DNA of 64,000 bases from assembly GCF_004118265.1 (NCBI RefSeq), contig NZ_SDHW01000002.1, positions 1 through 64,000 of the forward strand, given 5' to 3'. Origin of the DNA: Lacibacter luteus (GTDB taxonomy: Bacteria > Bacteroidota > Bacteroidia > Chitinophagales > Chitinophagaceae). This document shows, piece by piece, positions 26,416 through 32,587 of this stretch. Under the pieces are notes generated by a model. That model was not told the DNA's origin, ran no database searches, and saw nothing but the letters and a program-made list of their open reading frames with translations. The translations under genes and the position numbers were made by a program. How positions within the stretch are numbered: the stretch's first letter is position 1; each line of letters begins with the position of its first letter.

Positions 26416-26897
26416 TATTGCACCACTTTATTTGCACAACTGGAGCTGGCGAAGGCCTGTGGTTTTGCTTTAAACGCAAAGCCCATTCCCATGATATAAC
26501 CCATTGCTTCCTTCAACGCATCATTGCTTTTAAAAGAAGGGTTGGTGTTAATATCGGCATGTACTTCCATATCCACATTATACAGTGTAAACAACCGGCA
26601 TAATTCATACGCCACATCAATACTCATCGCAACTTCCGTTAACATCCGTTGCTTGATGCTCATTTTTTGTTTTGTTGTTTCATTGTGGATGTACATGAAC
26701 CCGCCTTTTCCTTTCCGGATGAAAACGATCACGGTTGCAAATTCAGTTTCCCTGCTCTTCACCTGGCTATCGGTACCAATGCACACTTTCAATTCGTGTT
26801 CCATTTCTTTTTCACGCACCAACACAGCCCTTACTTCATCTTCAATCGGCCGCTGAATCCGTTGCCCGTTTAATTTTCTCCATTGCCGCTGTTCCAT
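26415..26897 (-). CDS. YkuK/DUF458 RNase H-like protein
   Basis: 160 residues. CIGTDSQVKSRETEFATVIV (39-58) carries the first catalytic-type Asp of an RNase H fold. EVAMSIDVAYE and VHADINTNPSFKSN (Asp115) supply further acidic residues, and YIMGMGFAFKAKPQAFASS is the C-terminal family signature of DUF458 (Bacillus YkuK). The fold suggests a nuclease or a nucleic-acid binder, though activity of the family is not settled. It is the first protein gene after the 15-tRNA array and shares its strand. The 5' leader contains the word AAAAATTAAAAATGTAAAAC, which recurs about 110 bp upstream, after the array. Confidence 0.82.
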   Translation of the reverse strand: MEQRQWRKLNGQRIQRPIEDEVRAVLVREKEMEHELKVCIGTDSQVKSRETEFATVIVFIRKGKGGFMYIHNETTKQKMSIKQRMLTEVAMSIDVAYELCRLFTLYNVDMEVHADINTNPSFKSNDALKEAMGYIMGMGFAFKAKPQAFASSSCANKVVQ

Positions 26898-27048
26898 TGT
26901 TTTACATTTTTAATTTTTGTTTTGCGACCAACAGAAGTATTTCATAGCATCTTCGTTGTGTCACTCACTTGTTTTGTTTGTTCATTGTTCATCTTTTAAA
27001 AGAATGTTTTACATTTTTAATTTTTCATTCTCCAATTCTCATTTCAAG
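26898..27048 (-). other. Spacer between the tRNA array and the YkuK-like gene
   Basis: A/T-rich spacer. The word AAAAATTAAAAATGTAAAAC occurs twice, once directly before the YkuK-like start codon and once next to tRNA-Phe. Two mini-ORFs (16 and 11 codons) overlap through ATGCTATGA. A relative of the dispersed repeat (CAAG...ACACAACGAAGATG) is at 26948-26975. Confidence 0.45.
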
Positions 27049-27121
27049 TGGTGCCCCGTGGAATTGAACCACGATGTCCGGGATTTCACTCCGGTGCATA
27101 TATCCATTCTGCCAAAGCACC
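27049..27121 (-). tRNA. tRNA-Phe (GAA)
   Basis: Acceptor GGTGCTT/GGGCACC (two G-U pairs), T-arm CGTGG-TTCAATT-CCACG, anticodon loop GTGAAAT on stem CCGGA/CCCGG with a 31-39 mismatch. CCA is not encoded. Last gene of the array. The sequence is unlike ordinary bacterial tRNA-Phe and looks phage-type. Confidence 0.88.
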
Positions 27122-27191
27122 AGTTTGTTTGCTACAGTTACTGACTGATATCTTATTTCCTCATCATCGAACTCAACTGTTTCAAACAATG

Positions 27192-27278
27192 CGGAGAGTA
27201 AAGGAGTCGAACCTTTGTATCGAATAAACGATAGCCCAAGCTTAGCAGGCTGGCACATTACCACTCTGTCAACTCTCC
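27192..27278 (-). tRNA. tRNA-Ser (GCT)
   Basis: Acceptor GGAGAGT/ACTCTCC, anticodon loop CTGCTAA, a long class II variable arm (CTATCG...CGATA) and T-arm AAAGG-TTCGACT-CCTTT. No encoded CCA. Separated from tRNA-Phe by 70 bp. Confidence 0.9.
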
Positions 27279-27374
27279 GTTTTACTTTTTGTTCCATGCT
27301 ACAAAAACTCCGATCATCTTCGTTGCGTCGCACTCTTGTACTGCATATCGCAAATCATGTTTTCTAATACATAG

Positions 27375-27458
27375 CGGAGAGAAAGAGATTCGAACTCTTG
27401 AGGTTTTTACACCCAGTCTGTTTTCAAGACAGCATCCATGACCATCCGGACTCTCTCC
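27375..27458 (-). tRNA. tRNA-Ser (TGA)
   Basis: Acceptor GGAGAGA/TCTCTCC, anticodon loop CTTGAAA, short class II variable arm, T-arm AAGAG-TTCGAAT-CTCTT. The D-arm is weak (starts GTCCGG instead of the usual TGGCCGAG). The upstream 95-bp gap carries a relative of the dispersed repeat (27315-27341). Confidence 0.87.
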
Positions 27459-27463
27459 ATAAG

Positions 27464-27548
27464 TGTGAGTGGTAAGACTCGAACTTACTCAGCTATAAAA
27501 GCAGCGGTTTTACAGACCGCTACGACTCTCCAACTTCGTCGCACTCAC
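27464..27548 (-). tRNA. tRNA-Tyr (GTA)
   Basis: Acceptor GTGAGTG/CACTCAC, anticodon stem GCGGT/ACCGC with loop CTGTAAA, class II variable arm (GCTTTTATAGC), T-arm GTAAG-TTCGAGT-CTTAC. It lies five bases from tRNA-Ser(TGA). Confidence 0.9.
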
Positions 27549-27553
27549 AATTG

Positions 27554-27625
27554 AGGATGAAGAAAGATTCGAACTTTCAACCAACGGTCTAACAAACCGC
27601 CGCTCTGCCGTTGAGCTATTCATCC
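27554..27625 (-). tRNA. tRNA-Asn (GTT)
   Basis: Acceptor GGATGAA/TTCATCC, anticodon stem GCGGT/ACCGT with loop TTGTTAG, T-arm GAAAG-TTCGAAT-CTTTC. Five bases from tRNA-Tyr and four from tRNA-Lys. Confidence 0.9.
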
Positions 27626-27629
27626 ATTG

Positions 27630-27703
27630 TAGTCCCGGTGAGATTCGAACTCACAACCCTCCGGTTAAAAGCCGGATACATCTGCCAATTGAGCTACGAG
27701 ACT
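27630..27703 (-). tRNA. tRNA-Lys (TTT)
   Basis: Acceptor AGTCTCG/CGGGACT, anticodon stem TCCGG/CCGGA with loop CTTTTAA, T-arm GTGAG-TTCGAAT-CTCAC. Lys(UUU) is the target of the anticodon nuclease PrrC. Confidence 0.9.
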
Positions 27704-27709
27704 TTTTTG

Positions 27710-27781
27710 TTGCGACTGAAAGATTCGAACTTTCAACTATCACCTTGTAACGATGATCTTCTCCCATTGAATTAAGTCGCA
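27710..27781 (-). tRNA. tRNA-Val (TAC)
   Basis: Acceptor TGCGACT/AGTCGCA, so it starts with a U1-A72 pair. Anticodon stem TCATC/GGTGA with loop GTTACAA, T-arm GAAAG-TTCGAAT-CTTTC, the same T-arm as tRNA-Asn. Confidence 0.88.
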
Positions 27782-27788
27782 TTGTTTG

Positions 27789-27863
27789 TGATGACTGAAA
27801 GACTTGAACTTTCAACCTTTACCGTATCAGGGTAACGCTCTCAACCAATTGAGCTAAGTCATC
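27789..27863 (-). tRNA. tRNA-Ile (GAT)
   Basis: Acceptor GATGACT/AGTCATC, anticodon stem TTACC/GGTAA with loop CTGATAC, T-arm GAAAG-TTCAAGT-CTTTC. Its anticodon matches that of permuted module 2, but the arms differ in sequence. Confidence 0.9.
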
Positions 27864-27871
27864 TTATTTTG

Positions 27872-27944
27872 TTGACCCAATCAGATTTGAACTGATAACC
27901 TTGAACGTATAAGGTTCCTGCTCTTACCATTGAGCTATGGGTCA
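27872..27944 (-). tRNA. tRNA-Ile (TAT)
   Basis: Acceptor TGACCCA/TGGGTCA, anticodon loop CTTATAC, giving UAU, T-arm ATCAG-TTCAAAT-CTGAT. Most bacteria read AUA with a CAU tRNA modified to lysidine by TilS, so a UAU isoacceptor is rare. The 27-43 pair is mismatched. Confidence 0.88.
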
Positions 27945-27950
27945 ATCATT

Positions 27951-28024
27951 GTTGCGGTTGCAGGATTCGAACCTGCAGCTAAGGCTTATGAGACCTTCGA
28001 GTTAACCGTTACTCTAAACCACAA
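27951..28024 (-). tRNA. tRNA-Met-type (CAT)
   Basis: Acceptor TTGTGGT/ACCGCAA with one G-U pair, anticodon stem AAGGT/GCCTT with loop CTCATAA, T-arm TGCAGG...CCTGCA. CAU could be elongator Met or a lysidine-type Ile. It lacks the three G-C pairs of an initiator. Since a UAU tRNA is next to it, Met is more likely. Confidence 0.82.
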
Positions 28025-28031
28025 TCTATTG

Positions 28032-28104
28032 TTGACTTAACAAGAGTCGAACTTGTATCTCTGCGTTCGTAGCGCAGCATTCTCATCCATTGAACTATAA
28101 GTCA
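28032..28104 (-). tRNA. tRNA-Arg (ACG)
   Basis: Acceptor TGACTTA/TAAGTCA, anticodon stem CTGCG/CGCAG with loop CTACGAA, T-arm ACAAG-TTCGACT-CTTGT. A34 is presumably converted to inosine by TadA. Arg(ACG) is a colicin D target. Confidence 0.9.
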
Positions 28105-28109
28105 AATTT

Positions 28110-28203
28110 GTACGGCTTCCGGATTCGAACCGAATACAATCATCTGCTACTTGCCTCTCAGAAAGAGAGGGAGACGAACATGTTACCATTACACTCAGCC
28201 GTA
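28110..28203 (-). tRNA. tRNA with unclear anticodon (TTC, Glu, most likely)
   Basis: 94 nt. Acceptor TACGGCT/AGCCGTA and T-arm TTCGG-TTCGAAT-CCGGA are good, and the D-arm GTGT-AATGGTA-ACAT is acceptable. The best anticodon arm is CCTCT-CTTTCTG-AGAGG, giving UUC. That leaves about eight extra bases between D and anticodon stems and a 19-base variable region, which is odd for tRNA-Glu. A GAG (Leu) reading with a weaker stem is the alternative, since Leu tRNAs have long variable arms. Confidence 0.7.
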
Positions 28204-28252
28204 TTGATTTTAATTCTTTCTATTTTTTCATTTTAAATTTTTCATTTCCATT

Positions 28253-28325
28253 GGTTGACTCCGGGATTCGAACCCTGTTCTTCCGTTGCACAGACGGATG
28301 CTTTACCACATAAGCTAAAGCCAAC
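28253..28325 (-). tRNA. tRNA-His (GTG)
   Basis: Acceptor GTTGGCT/AGTCAAC, D-stem GCTT/AAGC, anticodon stem TCCGT/ACGGA with loop CTGTGCA, T-arm CAGGG-TTCGAAT-CCCGG with one mismatch. The start is set to the G pairing with the last C. That G may instead be the encoded G-1 of tRNA-His. Confidence 0.87.
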
Positions 28326-28330
28326 ATTTG

Positions 28331-28403
28331 CTATTGAGGATAGATTCGAACTATCATCATCAGTGTCAAAGACTGATATGCTAAACCATTACACCACTCA
28401 ATA
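28331..28403 (-). tRNA. tRNA-Gln (TTG)
   Basis: Acceptor TATTGAG/CTCAATA, anticodon stem TCAGT/ACTGA with loop CTTTGAC, T-arm GATAG-TTCGAAT-CTATC. Five bases from tRNA-His. Confidence 0.9.
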
Positions 28404-28408
28404 TTTTG

Positions 28409-28481
28409 TATAGCAGGCAGGACTCGAACCTGCAGCCTCTCCGTTCCAGGCGGAGTATCCAACCAATTGGAATGCTGCTAT
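28409..28481 (-). tRNA. tRNA-Pro (TGG), first gene of the array
   Basis: Acceptor ATAGCAG/CTGCTAT, anticodon stem CTCCG/CGGAG with loop CCTGGAA, T-arm GCAGG-TTCGAGT-CCTGC. Position 33 is C, not the near-universal U. It follows the hairpin at 28493-28544 by about a dozen bases. Confidence 0.88.
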
Positions 28482-28492
28482 ATTTTTTGGAA

Positions 28493-28544
28493 AAGCACCC
28501 CTGCTGCATCTCTTACCGCTTGCATCGGTAAACAGGGGTTGCTT
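28493..28544 (-). terminator. Two-part hairpin between the leader ORFs and the tRNA array
   Basis: Minus strand: outer stem AAGCA(A)CCCCTG / CAGGGGTGCTT and inner stem TTACCG/CGGTAA, followed by TTTTCC and an A-rich run. It has the strength of a terminator but a poor U-tract. It could be a regulated terminator or a processing site at the 5' end of the tRNA transcript. Confidence 0.5.
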
Positions 28545-28568
28545 ATTTCCTCCTCTGCACATAATCTT

Positions 28569-28697
28569 TTATCGTAACGGATGTGCCGCCGGGTGTAACA
28601 CCTGCTCCTGCACATCGTTTTTTGCTTCTGTTTTTTCCTCCTTGCTTATCCATTCAATTAAAAAGCGGATAACTGTGATGATGAATAAAAATTTCAT
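28569..28697 (-). CDS. Leader small ORF C (42 residues)
   Basis: A 42-residue ORF with a hydrophobic start (MKFLFIITVIRFLIEWI) and a charged remainder (SKEEKTEAKNDVQEQ). A strong Shine-Dalgarno GGAGGAG (about 28701-28707) sits four bases before the ATG, which is unusual in a Bacteroidota and argues that it is translated. It looks like a one-helix membrane peptide. It is followed after 25 bp by the hairpin at 28493-28544 and then by the tRNA array. No relative is known to me. Confidence 0.5.
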   Translation of the reverse strand: MKFLFIITVIRFLIEWISKEEKTEAKNDVQEQVLHPAAHPLR

Positions 28698-28722
28698 TTG
28701 CTCCTCCTTTCGTTTAGCGCCA

Positions 28723-28753
28723 TAAAAAAACCCGGTCGTTATCTCGACCGGGT
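28723..28753 (-). terminator. Intrinsic terminator after leader ORF B
   Basis: Perfect 9-bp stem ACCCGGTCG/CGACCGGGT (28730-28753), loop AGATAA, followed by seven T on the minus strand. A textbook terminator 24 bp after ORF B and about 25 bp before ORF C. Confidence 0.85.
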
Positions 28754-28777
28754 TCATCTTCTCCACTACATAACTGT

Positions 28778-28933
28778 TTATGTATAGATACGATCCGGTC
28801 GTTTCAGAATAAATTCATTACCATCACAAATGGGCATACTACTCCTGTTTGGTTGCAGTAACCAATGATGCATTATTGCCGAACATGCCTGCACTGAATT
28901 CATTCGTATGTACTGTCGTTTTGTTTTGTTCAT
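28778..28933 (-). CDS. Leader small ORF B (51 residues)
   Basis: A 51-residue ORF starting with ATG at 28933. A 9-codon ORF ends in TAA directly against this ATG, a layout that suggests translational coupling. The peptide is basic with Trp and several Met (MNKTKRQYIRMNSVQ at the start, PICDGNEFILKRPDRIYT at the end). It ends 24 bp before the terminator at 28730-28753. No known family. Confidence 0.4.
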   Translation of the reverse strand: MNKTKRQYIRMNSVQACSAIMHHWLLQPNRSSMPICDGNEFILKRPDRIYT

Positions 28934-29041
28934 TTACTCATTTCGGTTAAAGATGTTTTTCATTTCATAGCAACGGCCATTACAAACTGTATAAACAGTT
29001 CATCCATTCTTCATTGCAACTGCATGGAGATGTATATAAAC

Positions 29042-29067
29042 AAAAAACCCCGCAATCTCTTGCGGGG
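29042..29067 (-). terminator. Intrinsic terminator after leader ORF A
   Basis: Minus strand stem CCCCGCAAG...TTGCGGGG (29048-29067), followed by six T. It lies 31 bp after ORF A. Confidence 0.85.
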
Positions 29068-29098
29068 CCTGTGTTATAGCGAATTCGTTTCTTCAACT

Positions 29099-29191
29099 TT
29101 ATTCAACAGCAGTACTTGCCCCGCAAATAGTATAGTCTCCTTTGGGACTAAACCGATTCACTGTTTCAATATGTGATTGTATGCGTAGCAT
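29099..29191 (-). CDS. Leader small ORF A (30 residues)
   Basis: A 30-residue ORF (starts MLRIQSHIETVNRF, ends TICGASTAVE) between a promoter-like site and a strong terminator. Together with ORFs B and C it forms a repeated pattern of short ORF then hairpin ahead of the tRNA array. It has no recognised family and no clear ribosome-binding site. Confidence 0.4.
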   Translation of the reverse strand: MLRIQSHIETVNRFSPKGDYTICGASTAVE

Positions 29192-29219
29192 TTTTTGTTG
29201 TTTATAATTTTTGTGAGTG

Positions 29220-29251
29220 CAAAGATGAATTTATTTTTTTGATGTTACCAA
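29220..29251 (-). promoter_or_regulatory. Candidate promoter of the leader and tRNA array
   Basis: TTGG (29248-29251), 20 nt, CATCTTTG (29220-29227). Spacing fits the Bacteroidota pattern, and the -7 box differs by one base from TAnnTTTG. It lies between the purU stop codon and leader ORF A. Confidence 0.4.
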
Positions 29252-29305
29252 CTTTTTTGAAAAGAATTTTTAAAAATATTTTTTCAATGATGTTGCAAAC
29301 AACAA

Positions 29306-30136
29306 TCAATACTCAAACACGATGGTTTTGTTTTGATATACAAACACACGATCTTCAAACAATAATTTCAATGCTTTTGCCAGCACTGCTTTTTCAATTT
29401 CCTTTCCTGCTTTGATCATGTCTTCAATACCGAATGTATGATTCACCGGTATGCTTTGTTGTTCAATGATGGGGCCTTCATCCAGATCGTTTGTAACATA
29501 GTGTGCAGTGGCGCCAATCATTTTTACACCACGGCTATGTGCCTGCCTGTACGGACTTGCACCAATAAACGCCGGTAAAAAGGAATGATGAATGTTAATG
29601 ATCTTTAATGCAAACTGTTGTACAAATGATGGTGAAAGTATTCGCATAAACTTGGCAAGAATGATGTAATCAAATGTATACGCATTGATCTGCTGCATCA
29701 ACTCCTGTTCAAATGTTTCTTTGCTTTTGTTTTCATGACTGATGAAATGAAACGGCACATCAAACCGTTCGCAGATATTTTGCAGCACTGCATGATTACC
29801 AATAACAGCCTGTACTGTTGCGCCTAATGTGGAAAAATGATGACGAATTAAAATATCGCTGAGGCAGTGATATTCTTTTGTAACAAGTAGTACAATTTTC
29901 TTCTGCGGTTCGGGATTAATGCTGATGCTTGCATCGGCAGGCAATACGGCTTGTAGTTGTTGCTGCAGTTCTTGCACTTCTGTTTCCTGTGCACTTACAA
30001 TGCGTGTAAAAAATACATTGGCCTGCACATCCACATGCTCACGCATGGAAACGATGTTGAGGTTGCGTGTTGCCAACACAGCACTGATTGCGGCCACAAG
30101 GCCCACCCTGTCTTTGCATTGAATAAGAAGTACCAT
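29306..30136 (-). CDS. purU: Formyltetrahydrofolate deformylase
   Basis: 276 residues. An N-terminal ACT-like domain (about 1-80, LLIQCKDRVGLVAAISAVL) precedes a formyltransferase-fold hydrolase domain. NIHHSFLPAFIGASPYRQA carries the catalytic His, and ATAHYVTNDLDEGPIIEQQ the catalytic Asp. The enzyme hydrolyses 10-formyl-THF to formate and THF, balancing one-carbon pools. It is cytoplasmic. The tRNA-array leader begins just downstream on the same strand, apparently with its own promoter. Confidence 0.92.
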   Translation of the reverse strand: MVLLIQCKDRVGLVAAISAVLATRNLNIVSMREHVDVQANVFFTRIVSAQETEVQELQQQLQAVLPADASISINPEPQKKIVLLVTKEYHCLSDILIRHHFSTLGATVQAVIGNHAVLQNICERFDVPFHFISHENKSKETFEQELMQQINAYTFDYIILAKFMRILSPSFVQQFALKIINIHHSFLPAFIGASPYRQAHSRGVKMIGATAHYVTNDLDEGPIIEQQSIPVNHTFGIEDMIKAGKEIEKAVLAKALKLLFEDRVFVYQNKTIVFEY

Positions 30137-30197
30137 CGCTGTATAAATTTACTTCTTAATTGGTACAACAGCGGTTAGTAACAGTGTAAAAAAGAAA

Positions 30198-30285
30198 CGT
30201 CACTGCGAGTTTATAACTCCGATCGAAGCATCGGAGGAACGAAGCAGTCTTATTAAAAAGATTGCTTCACAAGTTCGCAATGACG
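30198..30285. repeat. Palindromic intergenic repeat (CGTCACTGCGAG...CGCAATGACG)
   Basis: Imperfect inverted repeat whose arms contain 'gaagcagtct tattaaaaag attgcttc'. This is the well-known 'cgtcattgcgag...gaagcaatc' intergenic repeat of Bacteroidota. No gene in this gap. Confidence 0.8.
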
Positions 30286-30315
30286 ATTACTATTTTTCAT
30301 TTTAGCTACAAACAA

Positions 30316-30723
30316 CTATACATCTACCGAATCATACACAATCACCTTGCTCCACAAATGCGAATAGTCTTCCACAAATTTTAAATGAACTGGATCTGTT
30401 TGATAGCTGGCCTGATCGGTGCCGTTAGCAAACTGCAGCATCCAGGAAACAGCATAGCCCCGTTCAATTACTTCACGATTTGTATCAGCCGGTTTGCCGA
30501 TGTGAAAGTTTTGAATGGTTTTTACTTTCGACAGTTTGGTTAAGCCTTCCACCAGTTTGTCCCTGTCGGCTTTGCTGTCTGCATTTTTTAACCAGAAATA
30601 CACATGATGAATGAATACGTTCTTCAGTTCTTTGTCCATTGGTTGTTGTTTGAACGAAGATAAGCCGGTAATTGCTGCGGCGGCAGCAGAGAGTTTTGCG
30701 ATGAATGATTTTCTTGTTTGCAT
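30316..30723 (-). CDS. Exported Dabb (stress-response A/B barrel) domain protein
   Basis: 135 residues. The N-terminus has a Tat- or lipoprotein-like lead (MQTRKSFIAKLSAAAAAITG) and then a Dabb ferredoxin-like barrel (VFIHHVYFWLKNADSKADRDKLVEGL, then GYAVSWMLQFANGTDQASYQ and DPVHLKFVEDYSHLW). The conserved His after the first strand is present. The domain forms small dimeric barrels, and the function is unknown. It starts six bases after the Gp37/Gp68-like stop codon, so the two could share a transcript. Confidence 0.8.
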   Translation of the reverse strand: MQTRKSFIAKLSAAAAAITGLSSFKQQPMDKELKNVFIHHVYFWLKNADSKADRDKLVEGLTKLSKVKTIQNFHIGKPADTNREVIERGYAVSWMLQFANGTDQASYQTDPVHLKFVEDYSHLWSKVIVYDSVDV

Positions 30724-30728
30724 ATTGA

Positions 30729-31460
30729 TTAATGAATTACTTCTTCTAAATGTTCCATTACAGGCATTTCATCGTAAGTACGACCATTAAGTAATCTTCC
30801 AGTTTTCTTTTTATTTGTTCCACCCCATTGTTTAAAGAAGAACGCCACTTTTGCTTTTTCGCATTGCTGCTGAATATCCAAAACCCAATCAACATCCATT
30901 GGCCTTGGCTTACGTCCGCTCTCACCTCCAACAATTACCCAATCTATCTTTTTAAGATTGAGTTTGTTTAAAGGGCCTATTAAAGGTTCGCAGGACAGAA
31001 ATTTTGTTCTTGCATTTGTTTTACGCAAATCGTCAATTCTGTGTTTTACTCTGTCATCTTCCACCGAAACACCCATCCAAATATTATGTGTCCATTTTAA
31101 TTCTTTATGATACTTTAATAAAACATCTGAACGCTTTGTAAGAACCTGGAATGTATGCTGCGGGTTTTCATTCATAACAGTAAACACCTTCTTAATAAAT
31201 TCAAGAGGAACATCCTTGTGAAAAAGATCGCTCATTGAATTAACAAAAACAATTTTCGGATGTTTCCACGAATAAGGTATTAATAACGCATCATCGTGAA
31301 TCCTCAGTTTGAATCCATCTTTATACTTGTCGATTCCCATTGCCTGTAATCGATTCGCCATCACTTCTGCATAGCAATGTTTACAGCCAGCAGAAATTTT
31401 ATTACAACCTGTAGTTGGGTTCCAAGTCATTTCTGTCCACTCTATTGAAGATTGAGCCAT
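30729..31460 (-). CDS. Phage Gp37/Gp68-family (DUF5131) protein
   Basis: 243 residues. Three cysteines near the N-terminus (C19, C26, C29 in [19 protein letters not shown]) recall a metal- or Fe-S-binding site of radical SAM type. The rest is a TIM-barrel-like fold with [23 protein letters not shown] and [13 protein letters not shown], the family signature. The neighbour TcmP is its usual genomic partner, and the stop and start here are one base apart. The reaction is unknown. Pairs of this kind are common in phages and accessory islands. Confidence 0.85.
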   Translation of the reverse strand: MAQSSIEWTEMTWNPTTGCNKISAGCKHCYAEVMANRLQAMGIDKYKDGFKLRIHDDALLIPYSWKHPKIVFVNSMSDLFHKDVPLEFIKKVFTVMNENPQHTFQVLTKRSDVLLKYHKELKWTHNIWMGVSVEDDRVKHRIDDLRKTNARTKFLSCEPLIGPLNKLNLKKIDWVIVGGESGRKPRPMDVDWVLDIQQQCEKAKVAFFFKQWGGTNKKKTGRLLNGRTYDEMPVMEHLEEVIH

Positions 31461-31461
31461 G

Positions 31462-32550
31462 TTATAGTAGTTTAATTAACGAGGGTTCTAATAGTTTATG
31501 AATTTTTGCACTGATTAACTTAAACCCTATTTCAATTTTCCTCAGTTGTATAAGTTCTCTAAAAATTGGGTTTGCATCTTTTAAAAGAAACCCTTCATTT
31601 AAGACCCAAAGATATACCTCTTTACCAGTCTTTAGGTCTCCTTCAAGTATTTTGCTTTTTAGCTTCTGTTCGAATAGATGACGCTTTGTTGGCTTATTAA
31701 ATTCTTCAAACAACGAAGGCCTTGTTAAATCAATACCTTCATTGTCAATATCGAAATTGGCTTCACCTGTGAGCCTATCATGCTTCCAACAAACATGCAG
31801 AAATTTTTCAATCCCGAGAGTGTGATTAGTCCCAAATATCAACCCGTATATACCAGCAGGCTTTTTTATTGAGAATGGTGCTAAAAAATAATCTTTCCCT
31901 TTCGGAATCATTGATCTGTAATACTCAAGTACGACCTTGTGAATGTGATAATAACTTTTACCTTCCAAATCCTGCTTTGTAATTTTTAAATACTTTCTAA
32001 ATTCGTCAAGCTCATTAAACCTTTTGATAAACGATGATGAAATAAAAAATAGAAAATCAGTTTGTTTGAGTTGAATTAATTTATTGAAAACAGATTCTGT
32101 AATTTGTTTAATACCATTTTGATCTAAAAAAAGAAAATTTGCCGTTTTTTTCATGCTTTCATAGTAGCTTTCGAAAATCTTATAAAAATCATCATTGTAT
32201 AGCTCTAATTCATAAAGAGATGTATCGGCAATTGATTTCAAATTTGACACGAGTAGATCAAATTTTTGTTTTTCGTATTCGTTTACAACAACTTTAATTT
32301 TTACCCCACTTTTTAAGATCAGATCTCTATTTGCATTTAGAACTGAAATAATTCGCATGGGACTACCCAAAACTCCATTTACATCCTTTCCCTCTCCAGC
32401 GAACAAATCAAAAATTTGTATCTCTTTCCAAATCGGATCAGGCTTAGCAAGAAATACAGGAAGCCATTCTTTAAAATAATCTTCAAAAATTGTCAACTTA
32501 TCAAGGGTGCCTTCGTCAAAAGGCTTATCAAAGATGTTTTTTGTGGCCAT
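31462..32550 (-). CDS. tcmP: Three-Cys-motif partner protein TcmP
   Basis: 362 residues. [18 protein letters not shown] (about 49-66) resembles a methyltransferase-like nucleotide or SAM-binding loop. [13 protein letters not shown] and [14 protein letters not shown] are further family segments, and a winged-helix-like C-terminus follows. TcmP is defined as the partner of the three-Cys Gp37/Gp68 protein. The two genes are almost adjacent here (31460/31462). The codon use is more A/T-rich than its neighbours, suggesting recent arrival by transfer. Confidence 0.82.
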   Translation of the reverse strand: MATKNIFDKPFDEGTLDKLTIFEDYFKEWLPVFLAKPDPIWKEIQIFDLFAGEGKDVNGVLGSPMRIISVLNANRDLILKSGVKIKVVVNEYEKQKFDLLVSNLKSIADTSLYELELYNDDFYKIFESYYESMKKTANFLFLDQNGIKQITESVFNKLIQLKQTDFLFFISSSFIKRFNELDEFRKYLKITKQDLEGKSYYHIHKVVLEYYRSMIPKGKDYFLAPFSIKKPAGIYGLIFGTNHTLGIEKFLHVCWKHDRLTGEANFDIDNEGIDLTRPSLFEEFNKPTKRHLFEQKLKSKILEGDLKTGKEVYLWVLNEGFLLKDANPIFRELIQLRKIEIGFKLISAKIHKLLEPSLIKLL

Positions 32551-32587
32551 TTGGGTGTTTTATTTTGAAATATAGCAAATTGCTTTT

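Noticed and set aside
27025-27333. A 102-codon minus-strand ORF across two tRNAs
   Set aside because: It runs through tRNA-Phe and tRNA-Ser(GCT), so its open frame is a by-product.
27049-29251. The tRNA array as part of a prophage
   Set aside because: The tRNAs look phage-like, but no integrase, capsid, tail or lysis gene and no attachment-site duplication was seen in the window.
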